The notes below the pieces were generated by a model. That model was not told the origin of the DNA. It was given only the letters and a program-made list of their open reading frames with translations, and ran no database searches. A stretch of 64,000 nucleotides of DNA from Bagarius yarrelli (taxonomy: Eukaryota; Chordata; Actinopteri; Siluriformes; Sisoridae): assembly GCA_005784505.1 (NCBI GenBank), contig VCAZ01000105.1:584650-648649 (forward strand), read 5' to 3'. A program made the position numbers and the translations under genes. This document shows positions 24,170 through 35,901 of this stretch, piece by piece (positions within the stretch are counted from its first letter, which is position 1; the number at the start of each line of letters is the position of its first letter).

Positions 24170-26494
24170 ACAAGTTAGTGGATTACAGACCAGAAAAAAA
24201 AGTAAAAAAGAAATGAACGGAGTAAAAAAACAGATAGACAGATAAACAGACAGAGACAAAAAATGATAGAGACATAATAGACTGACAGATAGAGAGACAG
24301 ACAGAGACATTCAGAGAGACAGACAGAGAGAGACATTCAGAGAGACACTCAGAGAGACAGACAGAGAGAGACATTCAGAGAGACAGACAGAGAGAGACAT
24401 TCAGAGAGACACAGAGAGAGACATTCAGAGAGACACAGAGAGAGATATTCAGAGAGACACAGAGAGAGAGACATTCAGAGAGAGAGAAAGAAAGAAAGAA
24501 AGAAATTCAGAGAGACACAGGCAGAGAGACACATTCAGAGAAAGACAGACGAAACTAAATTCTTTTTCTGTATTTTTTTTATGAAAATCGATTCTGTCTG
24601 TTTTTTACAGATGGCAGTTTTTCATCTGTCTGTCCACCTATCCTGCTCCTGTCCTCTTACCTGTCCTTGCTCATCTTCATACGGTTCATGTCCCTTAGGA
24701 TGTCCTTGACATCGGCAAAGCTGGTAGATTTGGAAAGCGACACTGTGTCCTCTTCGGCTTCCCGGAAGTCCATGGTGGGCCGGTCGAGGTCGAAGGTTGC
24801 CGAAGCAGTCATGCAGACGGGGGGCACGGGGTCGGGTTCTAGCTCGGGGACTTCCGACTCGTCCTCCTCTTCGTCCTCCTCTTCCTCGTCCACTTCTGTG
24901 ACGTCGCTGATGACGAAGGAGGCGGCGGGGAGCGGGTGGTACGCCACCGTTTCGAACGGTGCCATGGAGAAACCGACGGTGGTGTCGTCCGGAGACAGGA
25001 GGTCCGGGGTGATGGGGTTCGAGTCTAAGGGACCGGACAAATATACCGAGTGTTTATGAGCTCAAGCCCCTGCAGCTGACGGTATCGAGCTGTAAGTGTG
25101 TGTGTGTGTACCGTTCTCTCCTGCTACAATCTTGGCGATTTGTGCGCGGAGGCGGCTCAGCTCGTCCTGCAGGGCGGTGGCGCGGTTCAGCGCAGTGATT
25201 CCCGGTTTCCTCAGGCCCTCCATTCGTTTCCCCTCACGCCTGAAATTGGGCACTGACGAGTTCCTGTGCAGGACCATGAGGGGCGTCGGCCTCCACTCCT
25301 GACGGAAGGGGCGTGTGTCACTCCTGACCAATAAGAGAAGAGTTCAGATTTAATCCATTAAAAACTTACCTTACCAGCAAAATTGTACACACACACACAC
25401 ACACACACTCGCACGCACACACAAGCGTACACACAAGCGTACACACCTGACTCTGGCATAAGTCTCCTCTTCATCAGCAGCGATCCAGGCGATGTCAGCC
25501 AGCGTAGGAACCGAGGGGCCATCCGTCTGCCGCAGCGGGTTTAAACCAGGCAGCTCCTGAACAGAAACACACACACACACACTTAAATACAATTAAAAAG
25601 AGAGAAAAAGACAGACAGCAGGAGAGACAGAGGGAGAGAGACAGCGGGAGAGAGAGGGAGAAAAACACAGAAAGAGAGAGAGAGACAGAGACAGAAATAG
25701 ACAAAGAGACAAAAAAAGAAAGCCAGGAAAAAAGAGATCTGAAAGAAAAAAAAATGGGGATGTGACCTGTGTGTTTGTGTGTGTGTGTGTGTGTTTTACC
25801 TGGAAACAGGCTCTGGGGCAGGGTTTTAGTGGCAGCGTGGAGCCGATTCTCCTCACTACACTCCGTGTCGCACCATGAGGTTTATTCTGCCAAATAGGAA
25901 TCACCTCCTGCGCACACACATACACACACACATCCCAAATACTACTGATCAGACACTCACTACCACTGAACACACACACACTTATGCATTCATCTACAAC
26001 CGTAGACACACACTATTATACATAGTGCACTTTATTGTCCACTGAACTGAGGACATCACACACTGCACTGCTGAAGGAAGTGTTTGGGGGGTAAAAAAAC
26101 CCCAGTCGAGTAGGTTTAAAGTACCCATAATGCACTCTGGCATCATCAGAATAACTAACGCTTGATTTGGGACACACCACCGGCTGCTAAAATACCGCTA
26201 TAGTATATAGTGTGTGAGGGGAATTTCATTCATACTCACTGTAACTATACTATTATATTCTACTAAGTGCACACTTAACTAAATTTAGTAGATAATTAAG
26301 AAGGATGCAATTTGGGACAAGTGTACTAAAGCAACACATGACATAAAATAACACAGAAGTCGATTTGGGACGTGTCCAACTCTTATAAGGGACAATAATA
26401 ATAATAATAATAATATAGTATTCGTGATGACCCGCAGGATAGTGGTGTAGGGAGCGAGGTGTGATTTGGGACTCACCGCTTCAGCGTCCATCAT
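24007..26494 (-). CDS. mtfr1l: mitochondrial fission regulator 1-like (MTFR1L)
   Basis: Product of about 307 residues from six coding exons: 26477-26494, 25800-25907, 25447-25556, 25112-25323, 24661-25024, 24007-24118 (minus strand; phases agree at every join). MTFR1L is an outer mitochondrial membrane-linked protein of the MTFR family affecting mitochondrial length; related family members promote fission. Seen here: MMDAEA start, then the hallmark IPIWQNKPHG near residue 9, PTLADIAWIAADEEETYARV in exon 3, a coiled stretch TALQDELSRLRAQIAKIV in exon 4, an acidic run (DEEEEDEEEDES) in exon 5, VSLSKSTSFADVKDIL, and the end SLISEALKKKFTLKDEDVY. Human MTFR1L is 292 residues, so this looks complete. 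The long acidic run may be lineage-specific. The next gene starts about 1.6 kb away on the other strand. The last exon's acceptor lies in a TG/CG repeat. Identity is by remembered homology. Confidence 0.95.
24119..24165. repeat. CA/CG repeat at the mtfr1l exon 6 acceptor
   Basis: Plus-strand CACACACGCGCGCGCACAC; on the gene strand it is a TG/CG run leading into TCCAG, so it replaces the normal polypyrimidine tract. Alternating purine-pyrimidine throughout, hence Z-DNA-prone. Confidence 0.85.
24290..24548. repeat. GAGAGACATTCA minisatellite in mtfr1l intron 5
   Basis: About 8 units of AGAGACATTCAGAGAGACAG with lengths near 18-36 bp, then GAAA runs. Confidence 0.9.
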
Positions 26495-26621
26495 GGAAGA
26501 AAAGAATCTAAAGTTAACGAGTGCTGATTTACAGGGGGTTTATTATCGCAGCAGGACAGAGGACATGATGTCCAATAAGACTCGGTCCACTTTAGTCCAC
26601 TGCAGTCGAGTCAACGAGCAT
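26495..26621 (-). other. mtfr1l: probable mtfr1l 5' UTR part of exon 2
   Basis: On the minus strand TTTCCTCAG at 26,622-26,630 is a good acceptor, followed by about 127 nt up to the ATG. It contains an upstream ATG whose short frame closes after 9 codons. A first non-coding exon would lie near 26,880-27,010, which has promoter-like, less AT-rich DNA. Not proven. Confidence 0.4.
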
Positions 26622-27949
26622 CTGAGGAAAAATAAATAATAATAATAAAGGAGAAATAGTTATAGGGGATGATCCAGACAATCGTTAATTATTATTATTA
26701 TTAGATCGTTTATGCTGATCTGCACTAGATAGCAACCAACCCGGCTTTAAAATCTGATAATTTGACATTTTTTATCATCTAAACAAAATAAAATTAAATC
26801 AACGGAATCTTAAATCTGTTTAATTGAATCAGAAACTATTTTTGCATTAAACGCGTAATAACCTTCTGTCCCAGAAGTTGACCCTCGTTTAGCGCTACAA
26901 ACAGCGGATCGATCCCAAACCGCACGCTATTCACTTCGTAGGCGCCCTACCTACGTCACAGCTGTATCAGGTTTTTACGCCCCTAACAAAGCACCCTAGA
27001 TCCACAACGCAGTCAGTTGAAACACAACCGTCGGGTTTCTTTATATAAAACCGCTGTTAAACAGTACAGCCCTCTAGAAGATCATTTATTAATTGTTCAT
27101 TAAAAGAAAACTGTCCGTTACGAACCATCACAAAAACCGCGTCCTTCTTCTGCGAGCTGTTTTTTTCCCTCGCAACAAAACAAACGCCGTGGTAACAAAG
27201 CTGAACGAGCAGAACCGGAACCACTTTAATGAAGCCGCTCTACGATTGGTTCATTTTGCATCTCAACCTCCTATCAAATACTCGACATAATAAAAGTTTC
27301 TAAATGTGCACAATACATTTTTGTAAATCTTTTCATTTCCTGTTATTTAATGTATTATTTTGCACATCCCATCCTAAAAAGGTTAAACTTTGTTACGCTA
27401 AAATGAATCTACAACAATTTGACACTCAGTGTATTGATAAAAATAATTATGACATTACTATTATAATATAATTATAACATAATTATTACACGGGTAATTA
27501 AATACAAACTTTACCTGGAAAAAAAAAAAACAAGTTATAAACATAAACATCTGTATGGGTTTTGAAGTATTTTTTTAATAAGTATTATTTTATTTAAAAT
27601 ATTATATTTAGAAGCAATTTAATTCATGTTAACACGTGCTGCTAACTTGCTAAATTTATATGCATTTATTTATTTACAAGTGTATTAATAAAAAGCTCAT
27701 AAATAAAAATAAACTTTTTAGTTTTTCGACGCGGTGTGATGACGTTATTTTTTCTTCCAGACGCAGAACCGCAAATCGTGATGTGATGTTATAACTTCAC
27801 TAAGACTTATATATATATTTTTTTTAATATATATTAGTTAGTACTCTTTATTAAAATGTATCACAGTTTGGGGGGGGGTTTAGGTTAAAAAAATGTATTT
27901 AGGTAAAAAAAAAATTATAATAATAAAACTCAATGAACTCCTTGCGACG

Positions 27950-28073
27950 GTAAATTGAGTGATCTGTAAATGGTCCAATCAATGAGTTTGTTCTTTTGTG
28001 CAAGCCAATCAGAGAGCAGGAGGTGGGAGTTGTCCGAATCCGCTTGTCAAAAGCAGGTCTAGAGGAAAACACA
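27950..28073 (+). promoter_or_regulatory. candidate promoter of the NCOA7-like gene
   Basis: Two CCAAT boxes (27,975-27,979 and 28,005-28,009) sit about 60-100 bp upstream of a likely first exon. No TATA box is evident. Motifs seen directly; activity inferred. Confidence 0.45.
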
Positions 28074-28131
28074 TGATGGCGATCCGCCGCTTTCTGAGTC
28101 TCTGTTTTAGGCTGCGTTGATTAAAAAACAG
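28060..28131 (+). other. probable non-coding exon 1 of the NCOA7-like gene, with uORF
   Basis: Ends at AAAACAG|GTCAGT, a good donor at 28,131/28,132. It carries an ATGATGG start (28,074) whose frame closes after 15 codons (MMAIRRFLSLCFRLR) inside the same exon, so it would be an upstream ORF. The main start lies in the next exon. Confidence 0.45.
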
Positions 28132-28359
28132 GTCAGTTTCTGCTTTAATAATTAACTGTGATTATTGATTATTGATAATAAATAATAATGATCGAAAATA
28201 TGCCTTTATTCTCTTGCTGATGAGGCTCGAAATTACAGATCCAGTGTTCCCTGTGTGTTATTATACAGGAACAGAAGATAAATTATAGATTGGCAAAAAT
28301 AAATTATAAATAATAATAAAAGATCTGATTTTAACTAATTCCTATGTGTGTATGTGTGT

Positions 28360-28392
<33 letters not shown>

Positions 28393-28678
28393 GACGCGAA
28401 TGCGTATGCGTCACACTGCAGCTCATCAAAATCATTCCTGTGGGTGTGGGTGTGTGTGTGTGTGTGTGTGCAAAACTTTTATATATCACACTAAAAGCAC
28501 CCCTAAAAATTGACCCACAGCAGCAGCGGTGGGGTTATACAGGATTTAAACATAACCAAAATAAAAATAATAAAAATTAGTTTTATAAAATAAACTGAAA
28601 GTCAGTTAAAGTGTAAATATTGATTGTGTTTTCTGTAATGAGGAACTAAAGAAGAACTAAAGATTAATGGACTTGTGA

Positions 28679-28920
28679 GCAGAGGAGGGTCGAGTATCCA
28701 AAATCTTTCACCAAAGTAAAAGTACCAGTACCTACAGAAATATTTACTCGAGTCAGAGTAATAAAATTTCCTGATGGAAAACGACTCCAGTAGTTAGTTA
28801 CTAATTTCTTCTGAATTAATCGACACGAAGCAAAAAAACCCTTAAATTTTAATCTACCTGGCGAGTTTACACATCCCGTCTCCTCCAAAGTCTCTCTGTT
28901 CTGATTGGTTAAAGTAAAAT
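28679..28920 (+). mobile_element. hAT-like 'AAAGTAAAAGTACC' interspersed repeat
   Basis: Blocks like AAGTAAAAGTACCAGTACCT and 'TTTACTCGAGTCAGAGTAA' match a non-autonomous repeat common in fish genomes. Ends not defined. Confidence 0.45.
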
Positions 28921-29433
28921 AAAGTCAATCTCAGTCCTATGATGTGATTAACATCACATCACCTCTCATTTACATCTCTCTCTCACACACACACACACAC
29001 ACAGGTGTTTTCCCAACAGTTAAACTCTGCCTTTATCCCAGTTTGCTGTTTAGTTTTTTTTAGTTTTGTGTTAAATGGAGATGAAAATGTGCAGATGTTT
29101 AGTATAAACGTTTGTTCGTGAATGTGTGTGTGTGTGTGTGTGTTTGTAGGTTCAGAAGATATTTGCCGTTGTTTGTACGAGAGCAGATATAAGGAAAAAT
29201 ATTGGGACAGTATGTGAAATGTGGTTTTACAATAAGGTTAAAGTGTCCATAGAGACCGAATGATTATTATTGGGGTTTAAATAGGCCGTCATTTTGACAC
29301 TTTGCGCTAGGTGTTTTTTCAGGTTGGGGCTGGAATTTTTGTGTCAGTTGGTTTTGTTGCACGCACCATTTGTCGCATTATGGAACTATTTTTAACTTCT
29401 TGGAGTAAAAACAGATTAAACACACTTCATCTT

Positions 29434-29587
29434 TCAGCAGGTGTCCTTATCCAGAGCAACTTACAGTTATCTTTTTTATACAACTGCACAATTATGGGCC
29501 ACAGTGGTGGCCTGGTGGTGCTGGGAATCGAAACCCAGTCTTTTTGGTATCAGTCCAACACCCTAACCACCAAGCCACCACCATCGT
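29434..29587 (-). mobile_element. family A SINE
   Basis: Minus strand: GGTGGTGGCTTGGTGGTTAG head near 29,580 and AAGTTGCTCTGGATAAGGAC tail near 29,450; the GGGCCCC block is worn to GGCCACC. Confidence 0.75.
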
Positions 29588-29678
29588 TGCTCATTTCTAG
29601 CATTTGGTATAAACACTGATCCAGAGCAACTTATTACCAGTTCAATACTTAAACTAATGAGCTTCCCTATAAAGTTCA

Positions 29679-29761
29679 TACCAGGAGTGGGGTTCGAACC
29701 CACGAGGACAATTGTCCATTGGATCTTAAGTCCAACGCCTTAACCACTCGGCCATCCTGGT
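29679..29761 (-). tRNA. tRNA-Leu (anticodon UAA)
   Basis: 83 nt. The acceptor stem ACCAGGA pairs perfectly with TCCTGGT. The A box TGGCCGAGTGG and B box GGTTCGAACCC are intact, the anticodon loop is ACTTAAG, and there is a long class II variable arm (GACAATTGTC). Nearly identical to the copies at 63,298 and 63,915, and the flanks are also shared, so it arose by duplication. It lies in the presumed first intron of the NCOA7-like gene, on the opposite strand. Confidence 0.95.
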
Positions 29762-29815
29762 GCACACAGGCCTTAAAAGGTTCATGGTGAATTTATGGTG
29801 ATGTTTGTCTTTGTA

Positions 29816-29882
29816 CCACGTTGCTGTATAAATGTAAGTCGCTCTGGATAAGGACGTCTGCCAAATGCTGTTAATGTAAATC
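29816..29882 (+). mobile_element. family A SINE, 3' tail only
   Basis: GTAAGTCGCTCTGGATAAGG through TGCTGTTAATGTAAAT; nothing of the head remains. Confidence 0.75.
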
Positions 29883-29938
29883 AGCTTAAAGAGACAAGTT
29901 TTATTTTATCACTTTAAAGTGATATAAATACTGTTAGT

Positions 29939-30155
29939 CAGGGTCGGCCCAGGCTCTGGTGGTGCCCTAGGAGAGATTGTAGATTTGCTCCCCCTATTTT
30001 AACAATATTTCAGTTTAGCGGTTAGCTAAAAAATTAGTATGTGGTTGTAGGAGCACAAGAGCAAACACTTCTAATAAAATGTAAAATAAAAAAACCCTCT
30101 CGTGCAGCACCCCCAAGTCATTTTGCACCCTAGGAAACTGCCTAGGGCCGCCCTG
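29939..30155. mobile_element. 217-bp non-autonomous hAT-like MITE
   Basis: Inverted ends: CAGGGTCGGCCCAGGC on the left and, on the complement of the right, CAGGGCGGCCCTAGGC. Both inner flanks carry CCCTAGG. No coding capacity. Confidence 0.7.
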
Positions 30156-30290
30156 CTGCCTTTTTTGGGTGTAAAATTAGTACAGAATAAAGCATTCATT
30201 CATCCCAGCCGTCTCTGAAAGGGCGGAGGAATTTACTTAAGCAGGTTACGTCTTGGAAAGATAAAGTGTTTTATGTATCCACTAGATTTG

Positions 30291-30600
30291 GGACACCTGA
30301 CCATCACACCCATTTGTCTTTTTTCACATCCCATTCCAGATGTTAGTCTCACTTTTCCTCCTATAATAATCCCCCTTCTTCTGTACAGGTTTTCCACTGG
30401 ATTGTGTCATGTGACTGTTTGGATTTGATCATTCGGTTCCAATAGTATTAGTGAGATCAGACAGTAATGTTGAGGTTTGGAGGTCTGGGGTTCAGTCGGG
30501 GTTCCAGTTCATTCAGTTTAAAGGGGTTGAGTCAGAATCAGGACATCAGAACATGTGAGTTCTTTACTCCGAAACATCCGGAACACGGCATGGAGATCTA
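30291..30600. mobile_element. Tc1/mariner-like MITE, partial (family F)
   Basis: Contains GGACACCTGACCATCACACC, 'CATTCCAGATGTTAGTCTCA' and 'GGAGGTCTGGGGTTCAGTC', blocks also present at 38,602-38,864 and 59,265-59,767. One end missing. Confidence 0.6.
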
Positions 30601-30869
30601 AATGTAGCTCAAAACAGAATAAAATTGTTTTTAAAGTATCTGATGAAAAGAAATATGGAAAACAGTTAAACAGCCTTTAATGTATAAATATAATAAATAG
30701 CAAAAATAACTAACTGTATATTTCATCTCTTTTTCTACAGCCTGTCCCTTTGATATTAAGTAGATGTTGATGGATGATGATGGAAACAAAGACGAGTCCC
30801 TTCCACTCTTTTCTGGTCCACTGAACAACTGAACATCTGGATTTTAACACCAAAATCCAAACCATCGAC

Positions 30870-32157
30870 ATGGACAATAAACAGAAGGACAAGGCGAGAC
30901 GCGGATACTTCAGCAACAGCAGGTCAGGTGTCCGGTGGAGACCGTGAAAGGGTTAATCGGTCGCACCGTAACACCTCTAAACCCGATTAATTACAGAGAA
31001 ACCCAGTGGGAAGTGTGACACTGATTCTCAGGGTTCCTCTGCTGGAACACTGGAAGATGTGATCAGGAAGTTATAATATTTATATCAGGAAGTACAATTA
31101 AACACAGTAACATCCTAATGATGTGGGAGTTATGTCATGTGCTCTATGGTAAAATAATGTTAAGTTACAAAATAATAGGTTTGTAAAAGTAATTGTATAC
31201 AATAATAATTAATAAAATACAAATTAAAGGGATGTAAGAGTTGTATATATTTAAAAAATAATAATTTTTATAACCTAAAAGTGTTTTGTAAATAAAAAAA
31301 GTTATTCCTAAAAATTTTTTAAAAACAGGAAGTAAATTTTTTTTTGCATTAGCGCCCCACTGGGCCGGCCGTGGGACAGTGGATGCACTGTGAGCAAACT
31401 TTCTAATCTACAAGAATGCTAAGAGGTTTTATTTGTAAATTTTATCTTTATAAATAAATAAACAGATGTTTGGCAATCCAGATGTTTAGCGTCCGCGAGA
31501 AACCTCTTTAGCTCAGTATTCAGAGAAACACAGAGCAGATGGCATTTCTGCAGTGACGGTGTTGGAATATTGACCCCCACTCATTCTTACCCCCAGGTTG
31601 GGCACCAGGCTGCCGTCAGACTTTACGCAACATACGGATTTCGTCACTGGGACGTGGGGGGCCTCAGTTAACGCTAACGACAGCCGAGACGCTGCGGACA
31701 CGGGGCGCCATCACATCCGCAACCCCAGACTGAGACAGTATTACCTGAAAGGTGAGCAAGAGGATCAGGTGTGGATTAGACGGGGATTGAGGTATGGATT
31801 AGATGGGGAATCCAAGTAAATCAGATTTATTTGAGTGGAAAAAGGGATCAGATGGAGGAGGTGATTATAAGGAGTGGTTTGTAGAGTGTGTGTGTGTGTG
31901 TGTTTCTCTCGTTCTCACAGAGGCGGCGTTTCCATCTGACACAACAGCAACCAAGACGGTACAATCAGCAGAAGAATCATACAGGAAAGACAAGCAAGCA
32001 GTGAGAGTGACACACACACACACACACACAGACAAATGCTATGACATACAGTATAATTACAACCGTATACTGTATACAACACACACACATACACACACAC
32101 AGACAAATGCTATGACATACAGTATAATTACACCCTTATACTGTATATAACACACAG

Positions 32158-32190
<33 letters not shown>

Positions 32191-32452
32191 AATGCTATGA
32201 CATACAGTGTAATTACACCCTTATACTGTATATAACACACAGACACACACACACACAGACAAATGCTATGACATAAAGTATAATTACACCCTTATACTGT
32301 ATATAACACACAGACACACACACACACACACACACAAATGCTATAACCTTCAGTATAATTACACCCCACACACCACACCCATTATACTATATAACACACA
32401 CACACACACACCCCTATGACATAAAGTATAATTGCACCCTTATACTGTATAT

Positions 32453-32486
<34 letters not shown>

Positions 32487-34659
32487 TGCTATAACCTTCA
32501 GTATAATTACACCCTTTTACCATATATAAACTACACACACACACACACACACTGAGTTCTGCAGTGAGCCGGGCAAAGGTTATGAAAACACCAGCACAGC
32601 GTTCAGTTCCTCCAGGACACCACTTTCACTCTCAGATCTCTGGATTTATGGATATTCACAAATTTCGGCTGAAGCGCTACAGCGGCGGTCTGTGGAACAC
32701 AAAGACTTCGGTAAAAGAACCCTGACATTAACAGGACAGTCCTGAGGACTGTGAGGATTAATCACAGTGATTAGCGCCCAGCTAAAAGGGAACATTCCCA
32801 CGACTGACGCTAACATTCTGTAAAGGTTGTTTAAATGTTAGGACAAAATGTTGTATAAAACAATAATGTTTATAATAGGTTCATATAGCGTTATTATTAG
32901 TTAATATACGTTCTTGTAATGTTGTGAGGAAACATTGGAAATGTTCTTGCAGTGTTATGAAGTTATTCGTAAATGTTTTCAAAATGTTTCAAGAAAACTT
33001 TAGAATAACCCCATAAAATAATCTTTGACCAATATTTCTTGCTAATTACTCAAACTAGCCTTGTAGAAAGTCATGCTAGCTACCAGATTCTTAGCTTCGG
33101 GTTTATTAACACTTTTTATTATGTAAATGTGTGTGTAATATTATACACACATTAGACAGCAAGTTGTGTGTGTGAAACAGGTTCATCAGAAGGACACAGT
33201 GTTCAGTGTAGCTTCCAAATTTAGCGACGGATCAGCAGATACGACTTCATTCACACAGGTACACTGATTTTATCATGGTGTGTATTGGGTTGTGTTTTGT
33301 TGCCTTGTTTATCGTTGTGTACCGTGGGGACCGGTGTCCCAGTGTGACAGATGTTATTTGTATCTGCACGGTGTGTCACTGGGGGACAGAAAGTCACACA
33401 GAAGATAGTTTTTTGTCTTGTGTTCTGTCTTGCTCATATCGCACATTTTTTTGTCGTAAATAACAGTCAACATTAACACCGAAGCATCGCTAATATGACC
33501 ACCAACAACAACAACACCAAACCCACCACCAATAAGATAAACAGTTAAAGTTTGACCACTTTCTTCCTCACCACAGAGAAGACACAGTCCAGTTAATGGA
33601 CCTGCACACCGAGTCAGACATTTTTGTCCTGATTTTTCGCACACTAAAAAATTTATACAACCTCATGTTGTGTCAATCACATTTACACACACTTACACAC
33701 ATTTACACGTTTGGACACGTTTACACACATTTACAAACATTTACACAATTTACACACGTTTACACACATTTACAAACGTTTACACAAGTTTACACACGTT
33801 TACACATGTTTAGACACGTTTACACACATTTACACACATTTACACAAGTTAACACACATTTACTTGTTTACACACATTTACACACATTTACACAATTTAC
33901 ACATGTTTACACACATTTACAAATGTTTACACAAGTTTACACATGTTAAGACACATTTACACACGTTTACACAAGTTTACACACATTTACACGTTTAGAC
34001 ACATTTACACACGTTTACACGTTTGCACACATCTACACAAGTTTACAAGCATTTGCACATGTTAAGACACATTTACACACATTTACACACAATTACATCG
34101 TTTACACGTTTTACACACATTTACACACATTTACACACATTTACACACGTTTACACACATTTACAAACGTTTAGACACGTTTACACAAGTTCACACACAT
34201 TTACACGTTTAGATACATTTACACGTTTACACATGTTTACACACATTTACACACGTTTACACACGTTAAGTTTACACACTGCCTCTGAAACATAAAAAAA
34301 TCCTTTACACATTTAAATGTAACCTCAGTGTGTAAAGAAGCTTCTAGCGAGTAAAAGATTAAAGAAGTGAAATAAAATTGTATTAAAGTTAAATATAAAT
34401 CCCGTTATTCTGTGGTTTATCACCGCGTCTCACACACTGAGAACTCGGCCATAAAGTCACACTCTTTGTGTCTCGTTTTCTCACTTTTGACTCCGTAGAA
34501 CATCTCAGCGACCCCGTATGACCTTCCGGAGCCTAAACTGGACGCTGTGACTCCGACGACCCCTGTGTCTCCATCCACAGACGCCGAGTATGACAAGCTG
34601 GTGGTGAGTTTCAACTAACCGTTCATTCCGTTTTACTGTAATTTAAGGTAAACTGGAGT

Positions 34660-34691
<32 letters not shown>

Positions 34692-35850
34692 TACTTTATA
34701 TACTAGATTTCAATACATTTAATTTAAAATGTTACCTAAAAATATATTTTTAAAAATTCCCAAATCTGTACAATAAAATATAGAAATATTTATTAAATAA
34801 ATTATAATAAATAAAATAATAAATGAACTTAATAAAAATTTGAAAAATGATCAAAGCAAATGCAAATAGCCCAAATAAAACACACCTAATACATTATTAC
34901 ATCATACATCATTTATTTATGTAAACTTATATATTTATCATAATGTAATTTATTGTTTTTTGTTTCTTTGTATTTATTTATTTGTTGTTGTTTGTTTGTT
35001 GTTTGTTTGCTTTAATAACTTTTTTTTAGCAATTTAAATTTATTGTTTTTTTCATTTTTTACCGTTTTTTTTTTAAAGTCCTCAAAAAACAAAAGATATC
35101 AGAAATATAAAAATTGATGAAATTATATTAAAACTAATTGCCAAAGTGATTTTTCTTCTAAAATTTTTGTTTATATATTTTTATTATAACTATAAAATAA
35201 ATATTAATATTAATAATATTTGTGATTGGGCTTTTAATCACACACCATCACATTTCTTCTAAGAGAATATAAAGAAAAAAAGGAAGAAAGAACAAAAGAA
35301 AGCAAGCAAATCTAATTTAGATATATATTATGTGTATTTCTTACTATAAGGACGTGGAGGCGGTGTCCTTGCCTGACGGGCAGCTCTGCTTATTGGCTCT
35401 TCCGCCCGAGTGCACACAGGGGGCGGAGTCAGCAGGTTTGCCGTGGCTCAAGCTGTTCTGTCGCTTTATCACTGACCGGAAAGTGAGTTCCTGGTATGAA
35501 GCCTCTCTTTTTTTCGTTCTTTTTTGCAATTTCTAATTATGTCTGTTTTTTAGGGCGTGGTTTCTGGCATTCTCCTCGTAGCAGCCAATAAGATCTTCTT
35601 TGACCCATATAAGTCCCTCCCACTGGTGCAGGAGAATGGCTGTGAGGAGTATCTCTTCTCCTGCCCGGTGGACCACCTCGCGTCCATCACCTTCTTCTCC
35701 GACGTCTCTCGCGTTCACTTTAGCAAGTCCACACAGAGGTGTGTATCTCTCAAGACATACAGATCTAATCTATCTATCTACCCCACTATATCTATCTGTC
35801 TGTCTATCTATCCTACCCTACTCTGTCTATCCTACTTTATTTGTATGTCC

Positions 35851-35901
<51 letters not shown>

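Noticed and set aside
24667..25059. 130-codon plus-strand frame
   Set aside because: Antisense shadow of mtfr1l exon 5, which has clear homology on the minus strand.
33596..34295. Thr/His/Tyr-rich plus-strand frames
   Set aside because: Translations of the 10-bp TTTACACACR array.
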